From Lentisphaeria bacterium (GTDB lineage: Bacteria > Verrucomicrobiota > Lentisphaeria > Victivallales > UBA1829): a DNA stretch of 37,311 nt. The position numbers and the translations under genes are program-made. Positions 15,963 to 23,922 of the stretch are shown here, one piece after another. Position 1 is the first letter of the stretch. Each line of letters starts with the position of its first letter. The stretch spans positions 1 to 37,311 of the forward strand of contig JAFZZR010000171.1 of the NCBI GenBank assembly GCA_017615635.1, written 5' to 3'. The notes beneath the pieces are model-generated. The model was not told the origin of the DNA, searched no databases, and was given only the letters and a program-made list of their open reading frames with translations.

Positions 15963-17237
15963 TCAGATCCGGTTCAAGGCTTCATCGAGGGCCCCGATGA
16001 TGTCGTCCTTGTTCTCCAGACCGATGGAAAGGCGGATCAGTTCGGGCGGAAGCCCGGCCTTGATCTGGTCCTCTTCACTCAGCTGCGAATGAGTCGTGCT
16101 GGCCGGATGGATGATCAGACTTTTCGCATCGCCCACGTTTGCGATGATCGTGAAAAGGTCGACACTGTCCACAAGTTTCTGCGCCTCTTTTGCGCCGCCC
16201 TTGACGCCGAAGACGACCATGCCGTTCGCTCCGTCGGGCAGATATTTTTCCGACAGCGGATTGAATCCGGGATATTTCACCCACGCCACCTTCGGATGCT
16301 TCTGCAGAAACTCCGCCACCGCACGTCCGTTTTCACTGTGTTTGGCCGTGCGCAGCGCAAGACTTTCCAGTCCCTGCAGGAAGATCCATGCCGCATCGGG
16401 GGCAAGAGTCGGTCCCTGATTGCGGAGTCCGACGGTCCGCAGACGCAGCGCAAAGGCGATTTCGTTGCCGGGTCCGAGGTCGTGCGCGAAGCGCAGGCCG
16501 TGGTATCCGCGGTCCGGTTCGTTATAGAGCGCGAACTTAGGATCGGTCCAGTCGAAGTTTCCGGCATCGATCACGGCGCCGCCGATGGCCGTCCCGTGTC
16601 CGCCGATCCACTTCGAAAGGGAGTGGATCACCAGATTCGCGCCGTGTTCGATGGGACGGAGCAGGGTAGGCGGGGTGAAGGTGGAATCCACAATCAGAGG
16701 AAGATGATGCTTCTTCGCGATCACCGCATACCCGTCGATATCCGCCACATCCAGCCCCGGATTGCCCACCGTTTCGATGTAGATGGCTCTCGTGTGTTCA
16801 TTGATCGCCGCCTCCACCGCCGCAAAATCATTTACGGGCGTGAAATTGACCTTGATCCCCTGCTGCGGAAGGATCGCATCGAACTGGGTATAGGTTCCCC
16901 CGTAAAGATTGTTGGCCGCAACGATCTCGTCGCCCTGCCGTGCAATGTTGGTGATCGTGAAATAGATCGCCGCGGTCCCGGAGGAAAGCGCCAGCGCCGC
17001 CTTGCCGCCTTCCAGCGCCGCCAGCCGTTTTTCCAGCACGTCCTCGGTGGGATTCATCAGCCTCGCATAGATATTGCCGCTTTCCCGCAGAGCGAAGAGG
17101 TCCGCCCCGTGCTGAGAACTTTTGAACGCATACGCCGTGGTCCGGTAGACCGGCACGGCCCGTGACAAGGTCGTGGGATCGGGAACCTGTCCCGCATGGA
17201 TGGCCAAAGTTTCGATGTGATAGTGTTTGTCGCTCAT
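15963..17237 (-). CDS. metY: O-acetylhomoserine aminocarboxypropyltransferase (sulfhydrylase)
   Basis: A 424-residue pyridoxal-phosphate enzyme of the Cys/Met metabolism family that makes homocysteine from O-acetylhomoserine and sulfide, the direct-sulfhydrylation route to methionine. Diagnostic segments are ETLAIHAGQVPDPTT, VPVYRTTAYAF, YARLMNPTEDVLE, ALSSGTAAIYFT and the cofactor lysine Lys209 in HSLSKWIGGHGTAIGG. The length and the ANNLYGGTY segment favour MetY over MetB/MetC. AAGGAGGAG precedes the ATG. It is monocistronic, bounded by a promoter at 17325-17352 and a terminator at 15865-15955. Confidence 0.93.
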   Translation of the reverse strand: MSDKHYHIETLAIHAGQVPDPTTLSRAVPVYRTTAYAFKSSQHGADLFALRESGNIYARLMNPTEDVLEKRLAALEGGKAALALSSGTAAIYFTITNIARQGDEIVAANNLYGGTYTQFDAILPQQGIKVNFTPVNDFAAVEAAINEHTRAIYIETVGNPGLDVADIDGYAVIAKKHHLPLIVDSTFTPPTLLRPIEHGANLVIHSLSKWIGGHGTAIGGAVIDAGNFDWTDPKFALYNEPDRGYHGLRFAHDLGPGNEIAFALRLRTVGLRNQGPTLAPDAAWIFLQGLESLALRTAKHSENGRAVAEFLQKHPKVAWVKYPGFNPLSEKYLPDGANGMVVFGVKGGAKEAQKLVDSVDLFTIIANVGDAKSLIIHPASTTHSQLSEEDQIKAGLPPELIRLSIGLENKDDIIGALDEALNRI

Positions 17238-17324
17238 GATTGTCTCCTCCTTATACTCTATTGTTTTGGTTGTCTATTAAGTCAAAAAAGAAAACGGAAC
17301 TGGATTTTCTGTTCGACAAAAGAT

Positions 17325-17352
17325 ACTATACACCACAAAAACGCCTTGTCAA
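17325..17352 (-). promoter_or_regulatory. Promoter of metY
   Basis: Minus strand: TTGACA (17347-17352), 16 bases, TATAGT (17325-17330), the best promoter in the window. The ~80-base leader is AT-rich. I see no SAM-riboswitch or T-box signature in it. Confidence 0.8.
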
Positions 17353-17426
17353 GAGAAAAACACTATTATTTTTGTAGATTCTTTTTTTCGCCTCGCTGTC
17401 CGGCAGCTGTTTTTTGCGGCACGGCA

Positions 17427-17457
17427 TAAAAAAGGCCGGGATTTTTACGTCCCGGCC
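17427..17457 (-). terminator. Rho-independent terminator after the pseudopilin gene
   Basis: GGCCGGGA and TCCCGGCC form a perfect eight-pair stem around an eight-base loop, followed by six Ts on the minus strand. It lies about 24 bases after the pseudopilin stop, making that gene the last of its transcript. Confidence 0.9.
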
Positions 17458-17480
17458 GATTCGTAACGACGTTTTTTTAC

Positions 17481-18326
17481 TTACTCAACGGTGGCATTCC
17501 CGAAGGGATCATACAAAGAGTCATCCGACCCGATATACCCTACACGATCCTTGTATCCGCCGCTTCCGGAGTGGGCTTTGAAATCCTTCCTCTCTTCCGC
17601 GTGACCATCCACGAATGCAGCATTGGTTGTGTTCTTTCCATGACGGAAATCGGTATACCCGCCTTCACCGGAAGAAGGGTAGTAAATGAACGAGGTTGGC
17701 GCGAGTTCGTTTTCGCTCTGGAAGTAAATGGAATCTGTCAGGATCAGGCAGTTCGACGGGCGTTTTACCTTGGAAATTTGCAAGGGGCGAACAGGCGAGG
17801 GACTCCATCCGGGGGCTTTCTTGCTGTACGTCAGAAGATGATTGTAGCCATAACCGGAAAACGGAGGAGCGTTACCGACGGTAAAAACAACGCCCGGGGC
17901 CGTTCTGATAGTCGGGCACTCGAAAACTTTGCTTTCGGAGGCGTTGCCCGCTGCGCTCAACGCTTCGGACAAGAGTCCCGGCTTGGTGTAATCGCCGTTA
18001 TCCCAACAGGCATCCCATTGTTCATAGGGCGGATTGGGATTCGACGCCGGGCAGAAGAATCCGTTAAATACATCGGTGTACTGGATGTGCATCAGGGCAA
18101 TCTGGCGGATACTGTTCTTGCAGGAGGTGGAATTACCCATTTCGCGTACGCGTCCCAGGGCGGGCAGCAGCATGCCGGCCAGGATGGCGATGATGGCGAT
18201 GACCACCAGAAGCTCGATCAGGGTGAAGAACGAGCGGCGAGCCGGGGCTTTTTCGGGGTTGAAGGTTTGAGAGGCGATGCCTCGGGCGGGGATGGGACTT
18301 GAGATGCGGTTCTCTCTTTCGGACAT
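17481..18326 (-). CDS. Pseudopilin-like protein (prepilin N-terminal cleavage site, H-x9-DG)
   Basis: A 281-residue type II/type IV pseudopilin-like protein. The prepilin site is RRSFFTLIELLVVIAIIAIL: a basic leader, cleavage before the Phe of F-T-L-I-E, the conserved Glu+5, then a ~22-residue hydrophobic helix. The leader before it is long (~33 residues). The C-terminal part is a beta-rich globular region with four or more cysteines and the FRHGKNTTNAAFVDGH motif, i.e. the H-x9-DG signature of pseudopilins expanded in Lentisphaerae and Planctomycetes. I chose ATG 18326 for its AAGGAG site. It is preceded by a cobalamin riboswitch and own promoter and followed by a terminator, so expression should respond to B12. 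The prepilin peptidase at 32069-33322 could process it. Its role is unknown; surface capture of a ligand is a guess. Confidence 0.88.
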   Translation of the reverse strand: MSERENRISSPIPARGIASQTFNPEKAPARRSFFTLIELLVVIAIIAILAGMLLPALGRVREMGNSTSCKNSIRQIALMHIQYTDVFNGFFCPASNPNPPYEQWDACWDNGDYTKPGLLSEALSAAGNASESKVFECPTIRTAPGVVFTVGNAPPFSGYGYNHLLTYSKKAPGWSPSPVRPLQISKVKRPSNCLILTDSIYFQSENELAPTSFIYYPSSGEGGYTDFRHGKNTTNAAFVDGHAEERKDFKAHSGSGGYKDRVGYIGSDDSLYDPFGNATVE

Positions 18327-18435
18327 GTTTCCGAACTCCTTGGATTGTGGGTTGTGAAACACCCCGGCAATGAGGAAAAGAGAACCCTGCGTGCGTACGC
18401 TGGAATAAAAAAGCAGCATACGCTTCGGATTGTTA

Positions 18436-18592
18436 CTGTGTCATGCGCACAGCCGGCTCTTTCCGACAGACCCGCGGTATTTCCATCTCCGGCGGGATCC
18501 GGCTTCGCCACATGGCGTCACGGTTGCGCGACAGTTCCCGATTTTCACGGGATTCACCTTGGGGACGGCGCCTTGCACCGTCCGACCGGAGA
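18436..18592 (-). promoter_or_regulatory. Cobalamin (B12) riboswitch upstream of the pseudopilin gene
   Basis: The minus-strand leader carries the cobalamin-riboswitch core. A P2-like hairpin GGACGG/CCGTCC contains GGTGC. Then come AAGGTGAATCCCGTGAAAAT and CGGGAACTGTCGCGCAACCG (18521-18560), matching the conserved GGTGxAAxTCC...CTGTxxCGCAACxGT block. A small CGCC-ATGT-GGCG hairpin follows, then AGCCGGATCCCGCC (18491-18504), the B12 box. The peripheral P7-P11 region is short, as in compact classes. A CTGTG/CACAG hairpin (18436-18452) and a six-T run at 18407-18412 lie downstream and may belong to the expression platform. In known cases bound cobalamin lowers expression. Confidence 0.85.
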
Positions 18593-18607
18593 CTTTTTCA
18601 GGCGCAT

Positions 18608-18635
18608 AATATACTGTACTTTTCCGGAAAAGCAA
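18608..18635 (-). promoter_or_regulatory. Promoter of the riboswitch-pseudopilin transcript
   Basis: Minus strand: TTGCTT (18630-18635), 16 bases, TATATT (18608-18613). Transcription would start near 18601, just before the riboswitch, leaving a ~275-base leader. There is no obvious terminator between the upstream permease stop (18686) and this promoter, so read-through is also possible. Confidence 0.7.
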
Positions 18636-18685
18636 GGAGAAAAAAAGGATTTTTTGAGGGCAGGGGAGGACGAGGGGGCGCGAGG

Positions 18686-19957
18686 TCATTCCGATCGGAG
18701 GACGTCGATGGGATTCTGCTGTGCGGCTTTCCAGGCGGGATACGTTCCGAAGACGATGCCCGTGACGGCGGAGATGATCAATGAAAGCAGGACAGCGTCC
18801 GTCGAAAAGAGGACCGGCCACGAGGCAAACGCCGATACCGCTTCCGCGATCCCGTATCCAAGGAGCACGCCCGCAGCGCCTCCGGCGGAGGTCAGGAAAA
18901 CTGTTTCGGTGAGAAACTGCCAGATGACATCGCTTTTCTGGGCGCCCAGAGCCCGGCGGGTGCCGATCTCCTTGCGCCGCTCGTAGACATTGGCCAGCAT
19001 GATGTTCATGATCCCGATGCCGCCCACCAGCAGGGAAATCCCCGCGATGGAGCTCATGACAATGGTGAAGATATTCTGCGTCTGCTCCCGCTGACGGAGT
19101 ATTTCCAGAGGCACGAAAATCTCCCAGTCCCGTTTTTCCCGGTGCACCTTGCGGAGATATCCGGAGATTCGCCGCGCGGTATGATCGATATAGGCCACGT
19201 CCGCGACCCGGACCAGAAGAGTATCGAAATCGACGAAGGAGAGGGCCCGTCCCCGTGCGCTGAGTTTTTCGACGCTGACTCCGGCGAAAAGACCGTCCGA
19301 TGTCTTCTCCGGGATGAAGATCGCGCTGTTGGGTGATCCGATCCCAGGGATCACGGAGCCTTTGCTGTTTTCCAGAACGCCCACGACTTCGAACACATGG
19401 CGGCCGACGGGGATCGTGCAGCCAACCACGCTTTTGCGGGAGAGAGGGAAGAGGGCCCGTTTCGCATCGACGCCCAGCACGCAAACGGCCTGATTCCGGT
19501 CCGCGGGGGAGAACCAGCGTCCTTCGGTAATGCGGGAACGGGAGGCATCCAGGAATCCGTCCGAAACGCCGAGAAGGGAGACATCCAGTTTCGTGACGCC
19601 GGAGAGGACGACCGAGCGGGTGTTCCGGGCGGACTCGATGGAAAGAACGTTATCCATCCGGAGAATGGCCGCCAGGTCCTCGTGCGTCAATCCGTATTCC
19701 AGATAGGTGTTGCGGGAGTTGCCGGATTCCGTGGCTTCCTGTCCGGTCTGGGGCGGCTTCCGGGAGGAAAGGATGATCCGGTCCACGCCCATGGCCTCGA
19801 TCTGGCGCAGCGCCTCATGCTTGGCGCCTTCGGAAATGGCCATCATGGCGATGACGCTGCCGACTCCGAAGATGATGCCCAGGGACGTCAGGAGCGAGCG
19901 TACCTTGTGAAGCATCAGATTGTGAAAGGCCAGAATCAGAAGATCCGTTACGCTCAT
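18686..19957 (-). CDS. MacB-like ABC transporter permease
   Basis: A 423-residue inner-membrane permease with the MacB/FtsX-type (type VII ABC) layout: a first helix at about 21-42 (SLLTSLGIIFGVGSVIAMMA) preceded by the amphipathic LILAFHNLMLHKVR, a large periplasmic MacB_PCD domain (~45-290), and three C-terminal helices. The conserved GGIGIMNIMLANVYERRKEIG and RRALGA segments lie between helices 2 and 3, and the protein ends GTYPAWKAAQQNPIDVLR as MacB does. These proteins act as mechanotransmitters that drive substrate from the periplasm through an outer-membrane duct. It overlaps its ATPase gene by four bases (ATGA) and ends the secretin-adaptor-ATPase-permease operon. Confidence 0.92.
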   Translation of the reverse strand: MSVTDLLILAFHNLMLHKVRSLLTSLGIIFGVGSVIAMMAISEGAKHEALRQIEAMGVDRIILSSRKPPQTGQEATESGNSRNTYLEYGLTHEDLAAILRMDNVLSIESARNTRSVVLSGVTKLDVSLLGVSDGFLDASRSRITEGRWFSPADRNQAVCVLGVDAKRALFPLSRKSVVGCTIPVGRHVFEVVGVLENSKGSVIPGIGSPNSAIFIPEKTSDGLFAGVSVEKLSARGRALSFVDFDTLLVRVADVAYIDHTARRISGYLRKVHREKRDWEIFVPLEILRQREQTQNIFTIVMSSIAGISLLVGGIGIMNIMLANVYERRKEIGTRRALGAQKSDVIWQFLTETVFLTSAGGAAGVLLGYGIAEAVSAFASWPVLFSTDAVLLSLIISAVTGIVFGTYPAWKAAQQNPIDVLRSE

Positions 19958-20676
19958 GGCCGGGTCTCCCGTTCGATCAGTCCGTTCCGCAGCCAGATGG
20001 TGCGGTCGAACTGATTTTCGTACTGCGGATTGTGCGTGACCATCACGATCGTGGCGCCGGACCGGTGAAGACGGTGAAACAGGTCCATGATGTCCGTGCC
20101 CGTTTTTTCATCCAGGTTTCCCGTAGGCTCGTCCGCCAGAAGAAAGGCCGGATGATTGACCATGGACCGGGCGACGGCCACGCGCTGGCACTCGCCGCCG
20201 GACAGCTGGGTGGGCCGGTGATCGAGACGATGGGAGAGTCCCACCTTTTCCGCCATTCTCGCCGCCACCATCCGACGGTAGGCTGGTTTCTTCCCCGCGT
20301 AGATCATGGGGACTTCGATATTCTGCCGGACCGTCAGATGCGGGAAGAGGTGAAAGGACTGAAAGATGAAACCGATCCGGCGGTTCCGCAGAACAGTCAG
20401 CTCCCGGTCGTCCAGACGGCTCGTTGTCCGGCCGGAAAGAATGTATTCGCCGCTTGTGGGCACATCCAGAAGCCCCAGCACGTTCAGCAGCGTGGATTTT
20501 CCCGACCCGGAAGAGCCCATGATCCCCAGGAATTCTCCCCGTCCGACGGTGAAGGAGATTCCTTTGAGGACGGGCAGTTCGCCCGAGCCGGTCCGGTAGG
20601 ATTTCCGGATATCCCGCAGGATCAGGGCAGGGGATCCCTCGATCTCTCCGGATCCTGTCTCCTGTCCGGTGCTCAT
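19954..20676 (-). CDS. MacB/LolD-type ABC transporter ATP-binding protein
   Basis: A 240-residue ATPase that powers the adjoining permease. Walker A is GSSGSGKST, the signature LSGGECQRVAVARSM, Walker B FLLADEPTGNLDEKTG, and the switch His lies in VMVTHNPQYENQFDRTI. The spacing and the SYRTGSGELPVLKGISFTV opening fit the MacB/LolD/FtsE branch. In classic MacB the ATPase and permease are fused; here they are separate genes. Four-base ATGA overlaps on both sides bind it tightly to the permease and adaptor genes. Confidence 0.94.
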   Translation of the reverse strand: MSTGQETGSGEIEGSPALILRDIRKSYRTGSGELPVLKGISFTVGRGEFLGIMGSSGSGKSTLLNVLGLLDVPTSGEYILSGRTTSRLDDRELTVLRNRRIGFIFQSFHLFPHLTVRQNIEVPMIYAGKKPAYRRMVAARMAEKVGLSHRLDHRPTQLSGGECQRVAVARSMVNHPAFLLADEPTGNLDEKTGTDIMDLFHRLHRSGATIVMVTHNPQYENQFDRTIWLRNGLIERETRP

Positions 20677-22238
20677 TTCTTATCCTCCTGCCCGGTTTTT
20701 CCGCTCTGGAACGGACGGTAGAGATAGACTTCCTCATTCTCTTCCAGCCCCTCCAGCACTTCCACGGACGAACCGCCCGTTTCGCCGATGCGGATCACCC
20801 TTTTTTCCGGCGCGCCGAACGACTTGCAGTAGACGAAAAGGGTTCCGTTTTCCTCGAAGACTGCCTCCACGGGAACATGGATCACGTTATGCAGTGTCCG
20901 GGAAACGACTTCCACCTGCACGCTCATCCCGCTCAAAAGGGAGGCATCCTGCCGGTCGATGGTGAAGACGGTCCGGTATATTTTCGGGGAAGATTCATCC
21001 CACATATCCATTTTCTCGGGCAGGGAGGCGATGGACTCCAGTTTTCCGCTGTAGCGGAGTCTGCCGTTTCCCGCATCCGGGGTGATGAAGGCCGTGTTAC
21101 CGACTTCGACGCGGGAACGGTAGACTTCCGGCAGGATGGCGTTCACCACCACGTCGCTCATATCGGGGATGGTGATGATGACCTGATTGCGCCGTCCGTC
21201 CATGCCGACCTTGACCTCGGGCTTGCGCCAGAAGGGGGCATCCGGATCGCCGTATGTGACCAGTCCGTCCACGGGTGCGATCAGCTTCATCATGGGCACC
21301 CAGGAGAGATGGCGCTCCAGCTGTTCCTCGTTTTTCCGGAGAGAGATCTCCTCCCGGTTGATGGAATTGTCCTTTTGGGCAAGAAGGGACTGTGTACGGA
21401 CCTGTTCCTTCCTGTAAGTGAGCCGGGCCTGGGCCAGACGGTTCCGCAGATCCCGGAGCTTGTTGGGATATGTATGGCGTTTGAAGAGTTTGCGGTCCAG
21501 CCGGGCGGAGTTCAGCTTTGTTTTCAGACCTTCGACTTTCTGCTGTGCCGCCTGGACCTTCCGCTTCGCCTCAGTCTCGTCTTCCTCGGTGGCGAACACC
21601 GTGGAATCGAAATCCGTCGTCAGCTTCGTCAGCTCCGTTTCCGCGTCCGACAGAGCCTGCTCCGCATCGGAGACGCCGAGCCCCTTGTCGTCCCGGTCCC
21701 GCGGGCCTTCCAGCTGAAGATACTGCTTGTAGTTGTCCTCCGCGGCGGTGACGTTGTCATGTGCCGTCCGCAGGTCCGCGGCGTTGGTGCTGACGAGCAT
21801 CCGCCGCTCCTCCCGGGCGATATCCAGATTTTTCCGGATCTGCTCCACGTTCATGCGGTAGTCCTCGATTTTCAGAAGCAGATCGGTCGTTTCGAATTCG
21901 GCGGCCACGTCTCCGGCTTTGACACGCGTGTTTTCATCGACCACGCGGACCAGCTTCGTGGCGAACGGAGCGGCGAGCGACAGTTTGTGATTCGTCCGTG
22001 CGTTGATCGTTCCCTTGAGGATCACGCCGATCGTCATGTTTCCGCGCCGGACTTTCCATATCCGGTCCGGCTCATCCGATCCGTTCTTCTCCGTGTCCAT
22101 GTTCTCCGGATCGGGCGCCCGTAGCTTCAGGCGGACCAGGATATCCGGCCGATACCGGAACGCCCATGCATACGTGCCCCCCAGCAGAAGAGCGAGAACG
22201 AACAGGGCGAGGAAGAAAATCCGCAGCGCCCGTCTCAT
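20673..22238 (-). CDS. MacA/HlyD-like periplasmic adaptor with an extended coiled-coil hairpin
   Basis: A 521-residue membrane-fusion protein. An N-terminal anchor (LRIFFLALFVLALLLGGTYA) leads into the first lipoyl half (KLVRVVDENTRVKAGDVAAE). A long alpha-helical hairpin spans about residues 115-290, rich in Glu/Lys/Arg heptads. The second lipoyl half follows (MKLIAPVDGLVTYGDPDA), then beta-barrel and membrane-proximal domains (YRTVFTIDRQDASLLSGMSV, HNVIHVPVEAVFEENG). Adaptors of this type bridge an inner-membrane ABC permease to an outer-membrane channel. The hairpin is longer than the one in E. coli MacA. The neighbours make its likely partners a MacB-like pair and, unusually, a secretin. 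It overlaps both by four bases. Confidence 0.9.
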   Translation of the reverse strand: MRRALRIFFLALFVLALLLGGTYAWAFRYRPDILVRLKLRAPDPENMDTEKNGSDEPDRIWKVRRGNMTIGVILKGTINARTNHKLSLAAPFATKLVRVVDENTRVKAGDVAAEFETTDLLLKIEDYRMNVEQIRKNLDIAREERRMLVSTNAADLRTAHDNVTAAEDNYKQYLQLEGPRDRDDKGLGVSDAEQALSDAETELTKLTTDFDSTVFATEEDETEAKRKVQAAQQKVEGLKTKLNSARLDRKLFKRHTYPNKLRDLRNRLAQARLTYRKEQVRTQSLLAQKDNSINREEISLRKNEEQLERHLSWVPMMKLIAPVDGLVTYGDPDAPFWRKPEVKVGMDGRRNQVIITIPDMSDVVVNAILPEVYRSRVEVGNTAFITPDAGNGRLRYSGKLESIASLPEKMDMWDESSPKIYRTVFTIDRQDASLLSGMSVQVEVVSRTLHNVIHVPVEAVFEENGTLFVYCKSFGAPEKRVIRIGETGGSSVEVLEGLEENEEVYLYRPFQSGKTGQEDKK

Positions 22239-23686
22239 TTCGCAGGATCCTCCGCCGGAGATTTACCATCCGGGGCAGGGGCTCCCTCCGGAGCGGCAGG
22301 CTCCTTCAGCCCGTCCGGACGGGCTTCCTCGGGGCCGAACCACCAGGACCGGAATGCGGGGAAGAAATCCTGTTCCGCCGTATATTTCGGCTTTTCCTTC
22401 TCCCGGAAGAGGATGGGCGATCCGCGCAGGGTCTCGCCCAGGGAGCGGAGCGTCGAAGCGTTGGCTTCCGGATCGGTAAGGACGGAGTAGGGGGAGGGCA
22501 GGATGTGTATCTTCATGAAGAAGAGTAGCTGCTTGTCGTAAATGGTCAGATCCTTGCCTGTGAACAGATCGCCGATCAAGGGCAGTTCACCGAGATAGGG
22601 CACCCGGCGCAGTCGTTCGCTCCGTTCGCTGGAATACAGTCCGCCCATCATGATGACTTCGCCGTCCGCGGCGGTCAGGATCGTGGAGATGTTCCGGATG
22701 GAGACCACGGGGACTTTGACCGGCGTGCTGCTGCCGGTCTGGGGAAACTCGTCGTACCGGAGCAGAAGATTGATCTCCGGCTGTATCTCCAGACGGACCG
22801 TATCCTCGTTGATGAGCAGGGGCCGGATCCGGAGATTGATGCCCGTCTTCTTGAATTTGAAGTTGTTGGTCACGGCGGTATTGGTCACGGCCGCTTCGTT
22901 GTAGGGGATTTCCTCGCCGGTCTTCATCGTGGCTTCCGAATTCAGATCCGCAATGATGTTGGGGGAGGCGAGGATCTTCGCATCCGAACTGGTCGCCAGC
23001 CATTTCAGCATGATATTCAGATTCGAGTTGTCTCCGTCCTTGCTGCCCGTGTCGATGGGAAAGAAGTTCACCTGTCCGGCGCTTCCGTTCGAGTCCGTGA
23101 ACTTCTGGCCGGGACTGGACATTCCGATTCCGTAGGTGTTCGTGTGGCCGGTGGTGGCATCCTTCTGCGTATAGCTGAGGTTCATATCCCGGGCCTCGCC
23201 CCGTTCCAGCTGCACTTCAACGATCTGGGCTTCCACCAGGACCTGAGGCTGCGGCTGATCCAGTGCCAGAAGAGAGTCTTTCACTGCCTCCAGCGCATTT
23301 TCCTCCAGATTGATGACGATCATGTTCTGGTTGGCGGATATCTCCACCGTCCCGTTCTCGCCCACGATCCCCTCCACCGCGTCCTGCGCCTTCGAGACGT
23401 CCGCAAAACGCATCCGGTAGACGATCACCGCGCGGGGCGAGGATAGTTCATCCTTCGCCGGGATCTTCCGGATGGACATGTAGGGCTTTGCCGGTTCGAA
23501 GGTCCGGGTCTGCACAATGGGCTTGGCCGTGCCGGAGAAAAGCGACTGAATCCGCTGGATCACGGCCTCTTTTCCCTGGACCGGGCCCGAATCAGGGCTC
23601 TCCGGAACAGATTCTCCGGACACGCTTGCGGCAAAGGAAACGGACAAAAGGCAGGACAAAACAAGTCCGCGGGTTCGGTTCGGCAT
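22235..23686 (-). CDS. Secretin (GspD/PulD-type outer-membrane channel), short form
   Basis: A 483-residue protein with a signal peptide (1-24, ending ASVSG). One N-type KH-like domain at about 84-146 (VIVYRMRFADVSKAQDAVEG) leads into QVLVEAQIVEVQL. The secretin core shows ASPNIIADLNSEATMKTGEE, TGINLRIRPLLINEDTVRLE and the terminal signature DGEVIMMGGLYSSE...RVPYLGELPLIGDLF at about 341-375. The tail is Pro/Glu/Ala-rich and contains no clear S-domain. N0, N2 and N3 domains of standard type II secretins are missing. Secretins form large gated rings in the outer membrane. I chose ATG 23686 over the longer frame because AGGA lies just upstream and the signal peptide then starts at once. It is the first gene of an operon with adaptor, ATPase and permease. 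Confidence 0.92.
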   Translation of the reverse strand: MPNRTRGLVLSCLLSVSFAASVSGESVPESPDSGPVQGKEAVIQRIQSLFSGTAKPIVQTRTFEPAKPYMSIRKIPAKDELSSPRAVIVYRMRFADVSKAQDAVEGIVGENGTVEISANQNMIVINLEENALEAVKDSLLALDQPQPQVLVEAQIVEVQLERGEARDMNLSYTQKDATTGHTNTYGIGMSSPGQKFTDSNGSAGQVNFFPIDTGSKDGDNSNLNIMLKWLATSSDAKILASPNIIADLNSEATMKTGEEIPYNEAAVTNTAVTNNFKFKKTGINLRIRPLLINEDTVRLEIQPEINLLLRYDEFPQTGSSTPVKVPVVSIRNISTILTAADGEVIMMGGLYSSERSERLRRVPYLGELPLIGDLFTGKDLTIYDKQLLFFMKIHILPSPYSVLTDPEANASTLRSLGETLRGSPILFREKEKPKYTAEQDFFPAFRSWWFGPEEARPDGLKEPAAPEGAPAPDGKSPAEDPAK

Positions 23687-23729
23687 AAAAAGTCCTTTCT
23701 TCATTCGCGGCTTTGTGGGGACATTCGGT

Positions 23730-23757
23730 AGTATAATCCGCAACTGAAAAAAATCAA
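23730..23757 (-). promoter_or_regulatory. Promoter of the secretin-ABC operon
   Basis: Minus strand: TTGATT (23752-23757), 16 bases, TATACT (23730-23735). The leader to the secretin ATG is about 37 bases. It is divergent from the glnN promoter within one 236-base gap. Confidence 0.75.
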
Positions 23758-23834
23758 GCGCAAATCTTTTTTTTGCATATTTTTTTGTTCTTTTGCGGAT
23801 TTATGGCTTTTCTGTCCGGGGAAGGGCGCGATTC

Positions 23835-23863
23835 TTGACTTTTCGGCAAACCTCATGTATAGT
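23835..23863 (+). promoter_or_regulatory. Promoter of glnN
   Basis: TTGACT (23835-23840), 17 bases, TATAGT (23858-23863). The leader is about 55 bases. No NtrC/sigma-54 pattern is evident here. Confidence 0.75.
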
Positions 23864-23922
23864 ACTTGGATACAGAACAAGAGACGGATTCTCTCCGTCC
23901 GGAACCACGTAAGGAAATTCCC

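Noticed and set aside
17238..17320. SAM riboswitch or T-box in the metY leader
   Set aside because: The leader is only ~80 bases, AT-rich, and lacks the conserved helices and sequence blocks of these elements.
19954..20676. LolCDE lipoprotein-release system
   Set aside because: The ATPase resembles LolD, but the partner permease is MacB-like, and an adaptor and a secretin are encoded in the same operon, which LolCDE lacks.
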